From Prinia subflava (taxonomy: Eukaryota > Chordata > Aves > Passeriformes > Cisticolidae): a stretch of DNA of 64,000 nt. Positions 49,801 to 62,699 of the stretch are shown here, one piece after another. How positions within the stretch are numbered: position 1 is the first letter of the stretch; every line of letters starts with the position of its first letter. A program made the translations under genes and the position numbers. The DNA lies in contig NC_086248.1 of the NCBI RefSeq assembly GCF_021018805.1, forward strand, positions 23,940,922 through 24,004,921, in the 5' to 3' direction. Below the pieces are notes generated by a model, which did not search any database, was not told where the DNA came from, and was given only the letters and a program-made list of their open reading frames with translations.

Positions 49801-52800
49801 GCTAGTTAACAATCAAAACCTAATAGGCAGGGCGGATGCAAAGTGAGAGACTGGAGTGGTGAGACAAATACTGCATGAGGGAACAACTTTTTGGGAGAAC
49901 GTCTCTGATCACACTGGCTTTAAGAGTAAGAGAATGGGTGTTTAAGGGACAAGGACTGGGCCTGTGGGTAGATCTGCCTTTTGCTTTTCTTGGGTGCCTG
50001 AGCTCTCACCTTGACTTGCAGTCTCTGCTGTAATCAAAACTTCACCTGGATAGCCATGGCCTCATCACCTTTTTCCTGAAGAAAAGGTTGTAGTCAATAG
50101 GAACATAAAATCTAACACTATGAAAAAGAATTTAACATAAATAGGACGGTAGTGCCTTTTTTGTAAAATCTGAGTTAATCCAAAGATTTAGTGAAAAGGT
50201 GTCCATAATTAAAATTTTATTGGATTGCCAATACATTGCTGTTAGGATGGTCTTGATATATGACCTAAAGTTTTAGGGTTTTTAATTTTATTTTCTAATT
50301 TGAGACTAGATATGCTTCTGTGTTATATAAACTAATTAAGCTGTTCAGAAGACATTGATTATGAACCTTTCACAGATTGCATGGTGCCTTGTGCAGGCAG
50401 ATAGGAGAGCTTTATTAAAAATGCTCGTCATTTAATATTGTTCACAGGACATATAATCTCTGGGATAAAGAATACTTGCAAGAGTCATTTGCTGATGCAG
50501 AACAAGGCCTTTTATTAAGTCCAAATCTGTTTATTATCTGTAAATCTTCTAACTTGTCAAAACATTGGATGAAAAAATAATGCATGAGTTATAGGGTCTT
50601 TTCTGTTGAATTTAAATGAAGGATATATATTTGATGTCTGGTTTAATGATCCCTGCTCTTGAAAATTAAAACTATGATTGATATCTCAAACTAACAAACT
50701 GATAACTGAAATGCTTTCATTTTTTTTAAACTTTATATTAACCTCCTATTTTACTTAATTGGAATTTGAACTTCAACATTCATCCAAGATATATTTCTGC
50801 CCTTTTCAAAGCTAAGAACAAGCTCAGAAACTCAGAATCATACTTGTTTTCGCTCCATTCTCGGGTAAAATTTGACTTATTTCAAGTAATTTTAAGAAAA
50901 AATGGTCCAAAGTGATTAAAAGCCCCCCACAATTTCTTCTGAAATCTTGCAAGATTCTCCTCAATCCAGGCATTTTAGAGCACTGTGGTAAGCAAGCCGC
51001 AAGCCATGTTTTCCCTGAATCTGTCAGCTCTGCCTTTAGGAGCCTGCAGATTCATCTCCCACTAAGGCAAAAGGAGCAAAGGTCTCTTTGAATGGCTGCA
51101 AAATTTTGGACTCTAAACTCTAGAGTTTGAAGAAGAGGGCATATGTCTTTAGCTAATAGACAACACAGCACAAGAGAACTTTGACTTATGAACACTCCTA
51201 ACATTGTCAAAATGCTAAACATCCTTTACTGGAGGAGAGACAGAATCCATTCCATGTAATGTATGTCAGGAATGTCACTTAATGCACAACTTGAGATAAT
51301 GACTTCTCTCTGGTTATGAGGGTGGTTTAAGGATCTGTATGAAATATACTGGAAACTTCCAGGGTCAACCTTGATTGTACTGAGGTTATTTTGGGGGATT
51401 ATAGGAAATACAGGCTTTGAACTACTTTAGGGTGATAAAAATATTTACAAAATTTCTTATATTGTAGTTCTATCAGTAAATTAATTCAATTGCTTTTTTA
51501 ATCTAAGGCTATGATTATTACATTCTTGCCTTCCTCCAATTTTGTAGAATGAAGATACAACATGACAGTACAAATACATGGGAATTAAGGACTGAATCGA
51601 CATTGTTCCTTACTACATACAAAAGTGTTTTCCATTGCATTGTCACCTGTATTCTAATGCTGGGAACTTCTGAAGAAAGTATCAGAAGATAGCATGTAGA
51701 TTTTTGTTCATTTCAATTAGGTCTCTTCCCCTTTTTTTATAATTTTTTGATCCCCTGATACTTTTAGTTAGTTTGTAGCATCTATGGAAAGAGTGTTATT
51801 TACACATTTTCGACTGAAACTCTGAAGTATTCTTTATAACACTGACATGGTTTTGCTTAAATTTGGAAGACTCTTCTTTAGAAGCCTGACATTAGTAGCG
51901 TATTTAGTCATGAAGTGTTTTCTCACTACCCAGATTTGTTGGCTAAAGAAATTATGCTTGTTCTTGGTGCAAAATGTACAGTCTGCTGTTCTCCTACAGC
52001 TCTTCTATTCTTTCTCCTACACTCTAAAATATCTGAGGAATGGTACATGACGGTATTTAGTGAATTGTTATGCCAAAGTGGAAAACTAACAATTTTTTTT
52101 AATGAGACAAAATCAAGTTTGTATATATATAATGTAAAATTATTTAATAAGTTAAAATAAAGTTATTTAATTGGAACAAGTGTAGCTATTTTTCCTAACA
52201 CATAAAGTCATATGAAAATGACCCTAGCACTGTTAAACATGCAGTGTTCTTGATATCTGAGAAAGCTCAAGTTGAATGTTTAAAGACAGCTGCTTTTTAA
52301 TGATTAGCACAGAGAAAAAAACCAAGAATTTAAGTTTATTTTCGTGCCCTCCTGTGAACATGCAGAAGAAGCCAACAGCCATTCAGCTTTACTCTATTGT
52401 TTGCTAGTAGCTGAGTGCCAGAATAATTACTCTTTGTAGCCAGCATTCTTCTGGGCCCACACAGACCTACTCAGAAAATAGCTCATTAAAAGGACCTCTG
52501 AAAATCCTTGCTGAGAAGGGGAAAATATAACCTCTTCTTCAGTTTTATCACAGACATTTTGTTGCTGCTTTTTTAATGTTTGTTTTTTTATTTATCTTCC
52601 AACTGTGCTCTACATACTACAGGCAGCAGTCTGCAGAAGGAGGCATCTGAATTATCAGCCCTCTGAGTTTTATTAGTAGGGGACAGGTAAGAATGCTTGT
52701 AGATGAGCTTGTATTGATTATTCGTTAAATGCCTGGCACAGATGACTGTAAAGAGTGCAGCTTCTAATGGGAAGCCTATTGCTGATAATACAAGAAGAAA

Positions 52801-55149
52801 TAGTCAATTTCTTCGAGATTAAAAAATTAACTACCTTCCCCTATGTGTGCTTTGTTTAAAAGCTGAAAATCTAGCAGCTGATATTTCCAAAGTAGTCTGT
52901 GTATCCCTAATGTACCATCAATGAGAAACTGTTCTCTTTATGGAAAGGAGTTGAGCAATATGGGCTAGCTGATATTACAAGACTTTCACTTGTACAAGAC
53001 TTACAAGGCTTTCTGCTGGAATGACAGGAGAAAAGAATGGTGGCAGATTGACTAGAAACCCTCAGTCTGGTCATGTATGAGTAGATAAAGACTAAGATTG
53101 TAATTTGCCTGTGTTGAAATCTATGACAACATTGCTTTTCTTTTTTCTTTCTCCTTTCTTTTTTGATTGATAAAATGGATTGTTAAATCCAGAGGCCAGA
53201 TGGCTTTTTGAGTCTTGAAAAAGGTATTTAAGAGCATGTTGTAAGCATTTAGTGAGATAATTCCAAAACATGAAAGATGTGCCATTATCTGTCACTGGCG
53301 TGTGGGTGGCAGCTCTATGGCCTTTTGAAAATTTAACACAACTGTTTCTTACTATTCTTTGGATCCCTGCTCCAAGAATACAGTTCCTCAGTATCAGTGC
53401 CCAGACACAAATTGCAGCAGTTTGGGAAAGGAGATATCTATTGAAAATGTGATTCTTATTTTAAAATAATAGTAATAGTAGAGTCCAATCACAGGAAAGA
53501 ACTTCATAGAATCTGTGCTGCCCGAAGCAAATCACACCGGCCTTTACTTTCCTCCTGCCAGATCCACTACTTTTAAATGAAAATTAATTTTCCAATTAAA
53601 CAAAACTTGTCTAAAACATTTTAACTCTCAAATATCTTACTTTTTACAGTTTTAAAAAATAAAAATATTTTAATAAACTAAACTGAAAAAGCCATCAAAA
53701 ACTTAAAAGTACTTTTAACAAGTTTTGTTTAGCTGAGAACAAACAGCATAATAAAAGAGGAAAATTAGAGGAACAGGAAACTTTTAGGAAATCAGAAAAT
53801 CAAAGTGAGGAGGCAGCTGTCAGTGGAGATATGCATGTAGTAGCTGCAGGTCATGTATGAGCATATCATTGCATTTTGGTATTTTGGTGAGAGCAGGTGG
53901 AACTGGTTGGTGGTATTGGGCTGGAGGTAATGATAGGATCTGTTAACCTGGGGCATGGGAAAGGGCACATTACATCTTACAGAGCTAGCTGCAGTCCCTG
54001 AGTGGGGAGTGTTGGAAACTGTCTTGTATTCTCTCCTGGAAAGAATTTTCTTTGCTGAAAATGCTGGCAGTGAAAATGAATTGGAATCTGAAGCTGTAGT
54101 TCTTCGGGTTTGAGGACAATTTTTCTTAAGTAAATGCTACAATTAGCAGGTGACCATGATACAAAGGGCCATGGTTGTTAATTTCTTCCTGTCTGATGTG
54201 GATGACTGGGCTGTTCACACTGTGTTGAAGTGTTTTAGGTAGAATTATACCTGGGGAAACACAGAGAAAATACTGTTGTGAAACAAATGATGTTGTGTTT
54301 GCCAAAACATTGTTAAAGCGCTCTTGTTAACAGCAGGTTTGCCCTGAAGCACTGAGAACCCTGACATCCAGCATATCCTCATAAAGGTCCATGAAGGGAT
54401 TCCCCCACAGCTGTTAATGTGGAGAAGTTTGAAGTGTAACTCATCTTCTAAAGTGAGGCTGTACCAGTCCACCTTCAGTTGCATCTAAGCCAACAAGCAA
54501 GACATTGCTTCAAAACTGAGCAGAAACCTTGCACAGGGGGGAAATGCTCAATCTCATCTGCTGCATCCAAATCACTACTAAATCTCAAGGGTGGTAAGAC
54601 CAAATACCCTATGCAGCTTATGCAAGCAAGAGAAACACATATAGAGATGCAAAAATTTCTAGTTACTCTAATTGAAAAATTAGCAGTCTAATCACAGAGT
54701 TATAATGTTGTTAATTCCCTTTTTCCTGACAGGAACAAGTTGAAGGAAGCATTTCTCAAAAACAACATTTGTACCAACCCTTTTGCTATTCAAGATATTA
54801 TCATTAAGAGAATGAGGCTGGCTTTATTAAAGCAGATAATTTTTCCCAGGGTGTGTTTGGTTTCCCAAGCAGCTTTCTCAAACCCTCATGCACTAACTCA
54901 TGGCCAGGTGGAGCCACAGCTGGCAGGACAGTCCTTTGAGCAGAAGCAGAAGGCTTTACTACTACGCCTTTGGCTTCTACCAGAGTGACCTGTATGTGTA
55001 ATCCTGAAGTCTCTGTCTATGTACAGCAGATAGAGCTGTCTTGGATGGGATTCAACTTGTTCATTGCTGATTCCAGTGTGTCCTGATGGTCTTGGGCTGA
55101 TGCTTGATATTCTGAATTTATCATTTATTTTGTATTCAACTGGACCCCT
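46827..55149. other. AT-rich noncoding stretch
   Basis: No gene is supported over about 8.3 kb. A short (TAA)n run lies at about 47421-47438 and an (AC)n-like patch at 48493-48508. 52620-52830 is a complex stretch that may be a conserved noncoding element. The perfect palindrome AAACTCTAGAGTTT at 51115-51128 is of a length expected by chance. Confidence 0.55.
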
Positions 55150-55191
55150 AATCCCATAAGTTTATTCACTTGGGAATAAACTTATGGGATT
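55150..55191. repeat. Perfect inverted repeat, 18-bp arms, 6-base loop
   Basis: The left arm (55150-55167, beginning AATCCCATAAG) and the right arm (55174-55191, ending CTTATGGGATT) are exact reverse complements around ACTTGG. ATTCACTTG occurs at 55164-55172 and again at 55189-55197. An inverted copy flanked by such a repeat is the mark expected when a replication fork switches template. No gene or terminator role is indicated. Confidence 0.97.
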
Positions 55192-55939
55192 CACTTGCAC
55201 ACTATCTCTCACACTTACCCTCTCTTCAATCTGTTTTCTTCTAGCACCTCCTCATTGTACTGTTCACCCTAGTGCACACAAACTCTCACATACTTGGGAC
55301 TTATATTGTGATTTAGTCTAGGTACAGACATACTCAGACTTAAAGAACAAATGGTCCTATTATTACAGCTCATTCCTGATGATCACACAGTTGAAAGCAA
55401 ACTAGACAACTTTCTCATTTCTACCACTTTTATTTTCTATGCATTGTTATGAAAGCTGCCAGCATCTCCAGTTGTTTGCAGGAAGGTAGATGATCTTGAT
55501 GGTGGGACTTACTGTGAGAGTTTGGGCCCAATTGAAGCTATTTTATTGTCTTTGTTAACAGCTTATTTGTTCCTCCTTCATTGGCCAGCACATCCTATAT
55601 CTAAATTTGATGGTGTTTGATATGTTTTATGTATGCCAGATACTGGTTCTTTGCTTGCTCTGTTATCCTTAATACCAGCACACAAGGTTGCATTCGTAAT
55701 GAGTAACTTATTGTTAATGATTTGTGCTTGTAACCCTAGAGCTCCTATTCCACACTTGCACTTTCAAGGCTTCTGCTATTATCTTGTGCTTGTACTTTTG
55801 GAAGCATCTTTTAAAATCCCTTGTTTTTCTTCTACAGCCTTCAAGCTATGATGGCATGACATGTAGTATTAGCACATATGTATCCTTTTTCTGGAGTCAC
55901 TCTGCAGTTAATCCATTTTACAAAGTTAATGGTCTGCTA
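55192..55939. other. Noncoding stretch
   Basis: Nothing is supported between the hairpin and the SINE. Two overlapping plus-strand frames (55633-55948) are hydrophobic and unrelated to any family I know. Confidence 0.5.
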
Positions 55940-56072
55940 GGAGATTAGTTCAACTGGTTAAAACATCTGCTAAGAATGCCAAGGCTGTGGGTTCAATCCC
56001 TGGCAACACACCTAATAGTTGGACTCGTTGATTCTTATGAGTCCCTTCCAACTCGGACTATTCTGTCATTCT
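55940..56072 (+). mobile_element. TguSINE1-like SINE (tRNA-Ile head, CR1 tail)
   Basis: The 5' part follows tRNA-Ile: TTAGTTCAACTGGTTAAAAC (A box and D arm), GCTAAGAATGCCAAGG (anticodon arm, with AAT replaced by AGA), then GGGTTCAATCCC (B box). It continues into GTTGGACTCGTTGATTC, GTCCCTTCCAACTC and ATTCTGTCATTCT, a CR1-type 3' end that lets the RNA be copied by the LINE machinery. This is the structure of TguSINE1, known from passerine birds. It is nearly full length but carries substitutions in the A box and anticodon loop. It is not a functional tRNA gene. Confidence 0.92.
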
Positions 56073-59000
56073 ATCAATAAGAGGGTGTAGTTTTCAACAC
56101 ATGCAGGGATACGTGCAGGCACAGCTGTGATGTTGGGCACTGCCTGCTTCCCAAATGTATTGCTTGCAACAGTGTCACTGGTGTGTGACCAAACTTGCTC
56201 TGCAATGTGTTTTTGAAAGGAGAACAGGGGAGATGCTCACCTGTGCTGGCAGCACCACTGGGCTTGATTCTCCTCTGGTGTCGCGGGCAGGACTGGCGGT
56301 GCTCAGTGTGTGGTGATGGAACCTCACCGCGTGTGAGCCTCAGCTCTGCGGGGAGGGAGCTGCTCTGGCTGAAATCCCTCTGGGCCTCAACCCCCCAGAC
56401 ATTTCCTGACACCAAAAGGCAAATGGCTGATGTGTGATACTAGAAATTTGAAGTTCCTTGCTAATATCATCCCACAACACTGATCTGTCAGTCTCAGCTT
56501 TGACAGCTGTAAGTAGGGATTTATCTATCCTCCCAGCTTGATTTGAAAACTACACCTGCTTATTGATAGGCACAGCTTTTGGGAAAAGACAGTGAGAAGA
56601 ATGATGTCATATATATTAAAGAGAACATGCTTCAAGGTTGCTTACAGGGCTGAAATTGAAAGAAACTCTTACAGGAAAAAGAATAAATTCTAAGTTTCAA
56701 TTTCTCACTGAGTAATCAAGACAGAATTGTTCAAAAATGGACTAGAAAATTTGGATTTGTTTTGCCTCACTGCTATACTAAATGTAACAGTGTGCAGCAT
56801 TTTTTGTTGGGCAGAGGTATCATGACATTGCATAAGCAACTATTATGTATATCAGTTTTTAAATTTATCTGTTAATGTGCTAGGATGGATGTTCTACACA
56901 TGAAAGCATGAATTGTATGACCTTGTAAGGACTCCAGTTTCAAGGCAGATATTATTCTTTATCTACAAGGCACTGGATTTGACATGAAATCTAACATTTC
57001 CCAAGGAGACTTCTGACAATGAACAATATAAGAATGTTTGATTAGCAGTCCATATGCATGTTAGACAGCACCGCTTTTTTGTTTTCTTTTGATTTAAAAA
57101 AAAAATTCTTTTGCAATCAGCCTTCAAGATTTTTCAGTCTACTTTTGTTAATTCTTGACTGCCTTCTATGGAAGGCAAGAAGGCAAGCATGGCCACACTA
57201 GTGCAAAATCAGTAACAATATTTCAGCTTAATTTCTGGCTGATCTGCACAGCAAAATGAACGCAGGACAGCCAGAAGGAAGTGGTGATTACCTGCTGATG
57301 GAGAAGCTAGGGGCAGTCTGGGCATGGGACTGCCTAGCTCTGATTTTGTGCATGGCTGATGGACTAGAGCAGCTTGGGATGTTACAACAGAGTGTTTTAA
57401 CTTGGGAGATGTTGCTTCTTAGGAAGTTTCAGAGACCGGAAGCAAATAAAGGGTTTAAGAGTATCAGTGATACTATAAATATGATTTGAAGACCCAGGTC
57501 ATCTTAGAGTCTAATATTTTATGACCATTTAGTCACACTGCATTTAATTAAGTCAGGTAGGCATAACAGGCAAAGTATTTTACTTGCTCTTAGAAAAAGG
57601 AGGAAATTAAATGTTATTTTTACTTAATTTTCATCAAACTTAGCTGCATATTTGTAGACCAGTATCAAAGAGCAATTACACTTGTATAAAGTCTGCTGGG
57701 CTGAAGAGCTAATTAAAATGGTGTTTGAAAAAAACCCCTTAATCTGAATGAGGTCTTGCATTATGAATAATAGATTAAATTTTTTTACTATTATTCATTT
57801 GCTCTTTCTAGTGCTTTACACACATCACACATTTTCAAAAGATACTTGTCTGCATTTGAGTGTGTGCTGATGTAATGAAAGAAGCACAAATTATTTGCTA
57901 AAGTGATAAAATGGGCACATCATAAAACTCGGGGAGGCTTCTGGACCGCAGCTGTCCTTGGGAACTTTGGCACAAGCTTCAGCTTGACTGTAATTTCATT
58001 CTGGACTTTTGGAAGGGGTTTAGCTTTTTCCTCTGAAGTTTCACAGAGAGAAAGTTGGTGTTCAGATGATCATCTGCTGCTGTTTGTAAAAGTTTTTAGA
58101 AAAGTCGCAGTTCATATTACACAATAAACAGCTAATCCATATTAGGTTACTGTGCTGGCTATAAGGAGTCAGGATATGAAGATAGACTGAAGATTCTTTT
58201 ATATCTCATTAACTGATAATTCCATCTGACTAGATTTTTCTTTGTCTCGAGGAGGAGACAATGTCTCTTTGCAGTTTGACTTTAGTGTGAACATAGAAAA
58301 GGAGTTTAAGGAGAGATTACAGAACTCGAGCTGTGTTTTTGGCTCCTCTCCCTGGCTGGGTGACTGGTGTTAGCTGTGCTCTCTCTGACTGTCAGAGGTA
58401 TATTTATCACTCAGGAATTGCGGCATGTGAATTTGTGCTCTGACCAAAACAGTGCTTCAGTCAACATCTCTCTATTTCATGACGTACACACTTGTTATTT
58501 TGCTATTATTTACTCATAATTTCCTTTTCTGTTCTTTAAACAAATAAATATCTTCAAAGGAAGAACTAAGTGAGGTTTTCTCAGGGTGTTGTTTTATTAA
58601 CAGAATGACTTACATTAGCAAATCAGTGGAATAAGTGGTAACGTGAACCAGCATATTGAATTTCACTTTAACAATCTGTATTCCAGAAGGAAGTCCTGAG
58701 AAGCAATCATTGACAATGGAACCTCAATTTAAATTACAAAATAGGCAGTATGCTGAATGCATATAGAGCATATGAGAGATTAAATGGAAGTGTTCGTTTG
58801 TGTCCATAAGGTAACCAAGACAATAAAAATGGGCTCTTCAAGTAAGGACTACAGAAGCTGTGGTAATAAAGGCAATAATTAATATAATTTAAGTTACTAT
58901 CCCCAGGGCATCTGTAAATTGATGGTAATAATTATGCAACAAACATGTTTGTAAATTGATGAAATAGGAGCTCATGAAAGTCATCTAGAATAAATTTTTT

Positions 59001-62000
59001 GTTTTGAAGCTTTTTGGCAATGTATTATCCATCTGCCAATAGCCACCAAGAGATATTCAAAGGTTATTTATATTAAACTCTGTAATTTGTATTCTTCAAA
59101 GAACTAATTAATGTGAAGGGTGCAATTATAAACAATCAGTTATTTCATGTGCATAAGATTGATTATATAATATAAACCAGAATTCCTTAGTATTGAATTC
59201 AATAGGTGTCACATTTGGTATTTTTCTGCCACTGTAACCGTATTGATTCAAGTGAATTCCAGCAGCAGGGAATATATGGTATTGAATTACCTCTGCTGTT
59301 ACTACTGATTATGGAGAAAAGATGATGGGAAGTTTTATATATTTTTTAATATATATTTGAATTTTAAGCTTTTTTCTTTATTGTTTACCTCTACATATCA
59401 GAATGGCTATCAATAGATGTAATGAAGTGCTGGAAGTCCATTTCTTTTCAGTTCCTCGGGGTTAGAAACATTAGCCAGAGAGGCAGAGATGGCAAATTAG
59501 ATAAGTATATGTAAAAAGGTGCAAAAATCTTTTTTCTGCCTTAAAAAGGAAGCAGTATGTAACAGTTCCTTCTGCTTCACATTGTTCAATTAAAATTTAA
59601 ATTTTAAAATGTCAAAGTATTTTTACTTATATTTTTAAAAATCTATATAATGAAAATAAGCACTTAAAAATAATTTAAAGCAAGAAATAATTCTCTTTTG
59701 TTTTCCCCTAGTGTTTGCTGGCTAGTCATGTGATATTTGCTTCTCTAGGTTTCTGTGAAGCAGCTTAGATTGCATGACCAGTTTTACCCACTGGAAGTTC
59801 CTGTTTCTAAATTGCTATGACTGAAACTAAGAGGAACACAGTCCTGTCACTGCTTAGTGCAGAATCTAGCAACTCAAAACTGTCTGAAATGCAGTAATTT
59901 TATTTGCTTGTGTATGCTTTGTAAACTCTAAGAAAATAATATACACTAGGGGAATATAAATAATTCCATGATTTAGTGGCATCTCCCACCTGAAAAAAAA
60001 TCTTGTTTTTCCATTTTTATGTATTTTCCAATCATAGTTTTAGCTTGCAAGCAGTTTTGGTCATTATTTCCACAATGTCTTTAGGCCAAATACAACAAGG
60101 TTTTCTTTGTGTGTTCTGTAATTTTTCCACCAAAGCAATAAAATTGGAATTGCAGGGCAAGACACATACAAAATTAGGTGATATCAAGATATCTCCATAC
60201 TATGCAACAGCCTGGAACCTCTGGTCTGATTTCATGTTTTTATTTCCTCATTACAAATATGCAGATAAAATGGTGGGAGTTTAGCAATGCTGCCACATTA
60301 TATTGGAAGTTGCCATAAATCTGTTTGTGTTTAGGCTTGCTATTTGCACACTTATTGCATCTCCTCCTTTTTCTTTTATAAGGAATATTTTCCTCTCTGA
60401 GTCAAGAATGTCCAGTGATACAGAATAGCTGCTGTCAGGTGTCAAAACAAGAGCATGACCAGAGGGTGAGGTAGAGGGGGAAAAGGTAGCCAAAGTCATC
60501 AGCAGCACTTCCTAATTAGAGAGAGAAGATGAAATCAAAACTACAGGTCTTCAGGAAAGCAAAGACCATCTCTAGCTGATTTTAGTGTAGACCCAGGTAC
60601 CGTGTTAAGACTGCAGTGAATTGTGTGAGCTGTACAGAAATCCATAATGCTGCTGTAACTAATCCTGCCTGTGTGCAGGTAATCGTGCACCTTGAAGCAC
60701 CTTTGGGTGCAGCAGGTGCTCGGCTGGAGGCTGTGTGTCCCTGGCTGTGCTGTGGGGACTGGAGCTGCTCACAAGCGAGTAGGTCCTTGAGTACTGATGG
60801 TACTCTGCTGGCTTTTATCAGATGCAAGGACTAAGTGTTTAATGTGCTGGCTAATAATATTTAAAAATTGTGTTTCTCTTTTATGAAAAGCAATGATCAG
60901 ACTCAAATACCTTAGCTCCTAAGAGAAGGACAGAGCTGTTGTGTCTCCACATAAAATAACAACCCGAGCTCCTGGCATGGTGCAGCATTTAGCTGTCATT
61001 CTCTTGCTGTTGATTCAGGCCATGCATTGTGAATTCCAGTGCTTGGTCACTTGTGTGAAATGGAGGGGGAAGAAAAAGTAGGAGAGCACCTTGTACCTGC
61101 ACACCTGGATGTATCTGAGAGAGCACAGTTCTTTCAAACTGTAGAGAAGGGCATTTGACAGCATTTCTACAAATAACCTGCCTCTGTTTTGCCCAAGCAC
61201 ACCAGGAGGCAGCTGTTAGTAGAAGTAACTGATATTTGCCTAGAATTTTTAAAACTGGAAATATGTGTCCATCATTTTAATGTTCCAGCCACAAGATGAT
61301 CAAGTAATGTAAACCATAATTCCACTCTGTTCCATAATTGCTATTTACTTAAGGATGCAAATTACAAAGAAGCATAATGAGAGTCATAGCTCTTCAATTT
61401 GTTTTACTTTAAACCAGCAAGCAAGCAAAAAAAAAAGAAAAAAAAAAGGAGCTGAATCAATAATCCTGTTTTCCTGTATGATTCAATACAGTTCAAGCCT
61501 CTGCATATTAGAGTACATTGAAAAGACAATTAACAGTCATAATGTTTACATCAGATGAGGTAACAAAGGAAAATCAATGTACTCCATATTTTGGATCAGA
61601 ATAAAGATTTTTTTTACATCGACAAGTAGTGGGAAAGTCATCATGGCAGGTTAAGTGGTTTGGGGTGTGGTTCCCTCTATTTACCTTGCAAAGGCATGTG
61701 CAGTTTGTCTTCCTGATATCTGGCAAAGCAATTGAGAATTTTATGATGATATGGACTTCTTTTCCCTGCTCCAATGCCTGTGAAGGGGATTCAAGTGATT
61801 CGAGAGCACTGTGATAAAACTGAACATTTAGGTGAAATTGCCTTTGTTTAGTCTCTCTTGTCTTTGGTGCATTCAGGCCCTATATACACAAACCTGCTGA
61901 GGTAGAGCAACAGGGGCAGGGAGAAATAAGCAGACGGACAAGCAATTAGTTGGTGTATGTGGCTGGAAAGACCGAAGAAAATAGAGAAGATACTTAAATC

Positions 62001-62540
62001 ACAATTTATTTCAGATATTGCTCAGAATGAGCTGCATTTGCATTAGAAAATGTGAACTTTTTTTGCCCTTTTTCTTCAGAGCAAAGGTTTTTCCAATTTG
62101 TTTTTTTGTTAAATAAATACTCTAGGGGCTATAATTTGCCTAAATATACTGGTATAATTGAATTGTTTTCCTAATAAAATGTAGTTAAACAAAGATAAAA
62201 ATAGCCTTAAAATGGCTTGAATATATATATTTTTTAATTATTTTGTTATGGAAAATTGAAAGTATAGCACGCTATCAAACAAAAGTTTTCCTGTGTGCTG
62301 GACCACACCACTAGAATACAGAGAATGTTGATGAATATAACCAAGGCAGTATTTTGTCTGGTAAATAAGGCTTTAACACACAATTAACCAACTTTAAAAA
62401 ACCACCAAAACAATGACCAGTAGATTTAATAACAGACATATAAGTTATGTAGATTAATTATTTCATGTTATTCATATTATCTCAACTCTGATAAAAATCT
62501 TTATTTGGATAAAATGTTGAACTAATTTTGTCTTTTTTAG
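56073..62540. other. AT-rich noncoding stretch
   Basis: No gene is supported over about 6.5 kb up to the exon at 62541. 56100-56430 and 60660-60830 are GC-richer, with overlapping frames and no recognisable product. 58860-59160 is a complex AT-rich stretch that may be a conserved noncoding element. An A-rich tract lies at 61427-61448. The last part before 62541 is presumably the intron upstream of that exon. Confidence 0.55.
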
Positions 62541-62699
62541 GTCTCTTCTCAAGAATCTGGAACCAAACCACTGACCTTCACATTCGTACCATCCATTGGA
62601 CAACTTCCAACTCATTTTGAGGTTGTGGATATCTCTAAGTTCCTTGTGACAATTCCAGAGGAACCCAAAGAGCTGAGCAACCAGAAAATTGTAAATAAG
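62541..62699 (+). CDS. Internal coding exon of an unrecognised gene
   Basis: 159 nt, exactly 53 codons, phase 0 at both ends. Upstream are a branch-point-like GAACTAAT and a T-rich tract ending in TTTTTTAG. Downstream is AAG|GTAGAT. A second possible donor (ATT|GTAAAT, exon end 62690) would remove three codons. Only the frame starting at the first base is open; the other two hit stops. The peptide includes LTFTFVPSIGQLPTHFEV and DISKFLVTIPEEPKEL: alternating hydrophobic strands and a Pro-Glu turn, suggesting a beta-rich extracellular or scaffold segment. No signal peptide, membrane span or catalytic motif is visible. I do not recognise the family. Neighbouring exons must lie beyond the window on the right and more than 50 kb to the left, or outside. 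Confidence 0.7.

Noticed and set aside
51115..51128. Perfect 14-bp palindrome AAACTCTAGAGTTT
   Set aside because: A few perfect palindromes of this length are expected by chance in 64 kb.
55940..56012. Functional tRNA-Ile gene
   Set aside because: The A box and anticodon are altered, the acceptor stem does not pair, and the sequence runs on into a CR1 tail: it is a SINE.
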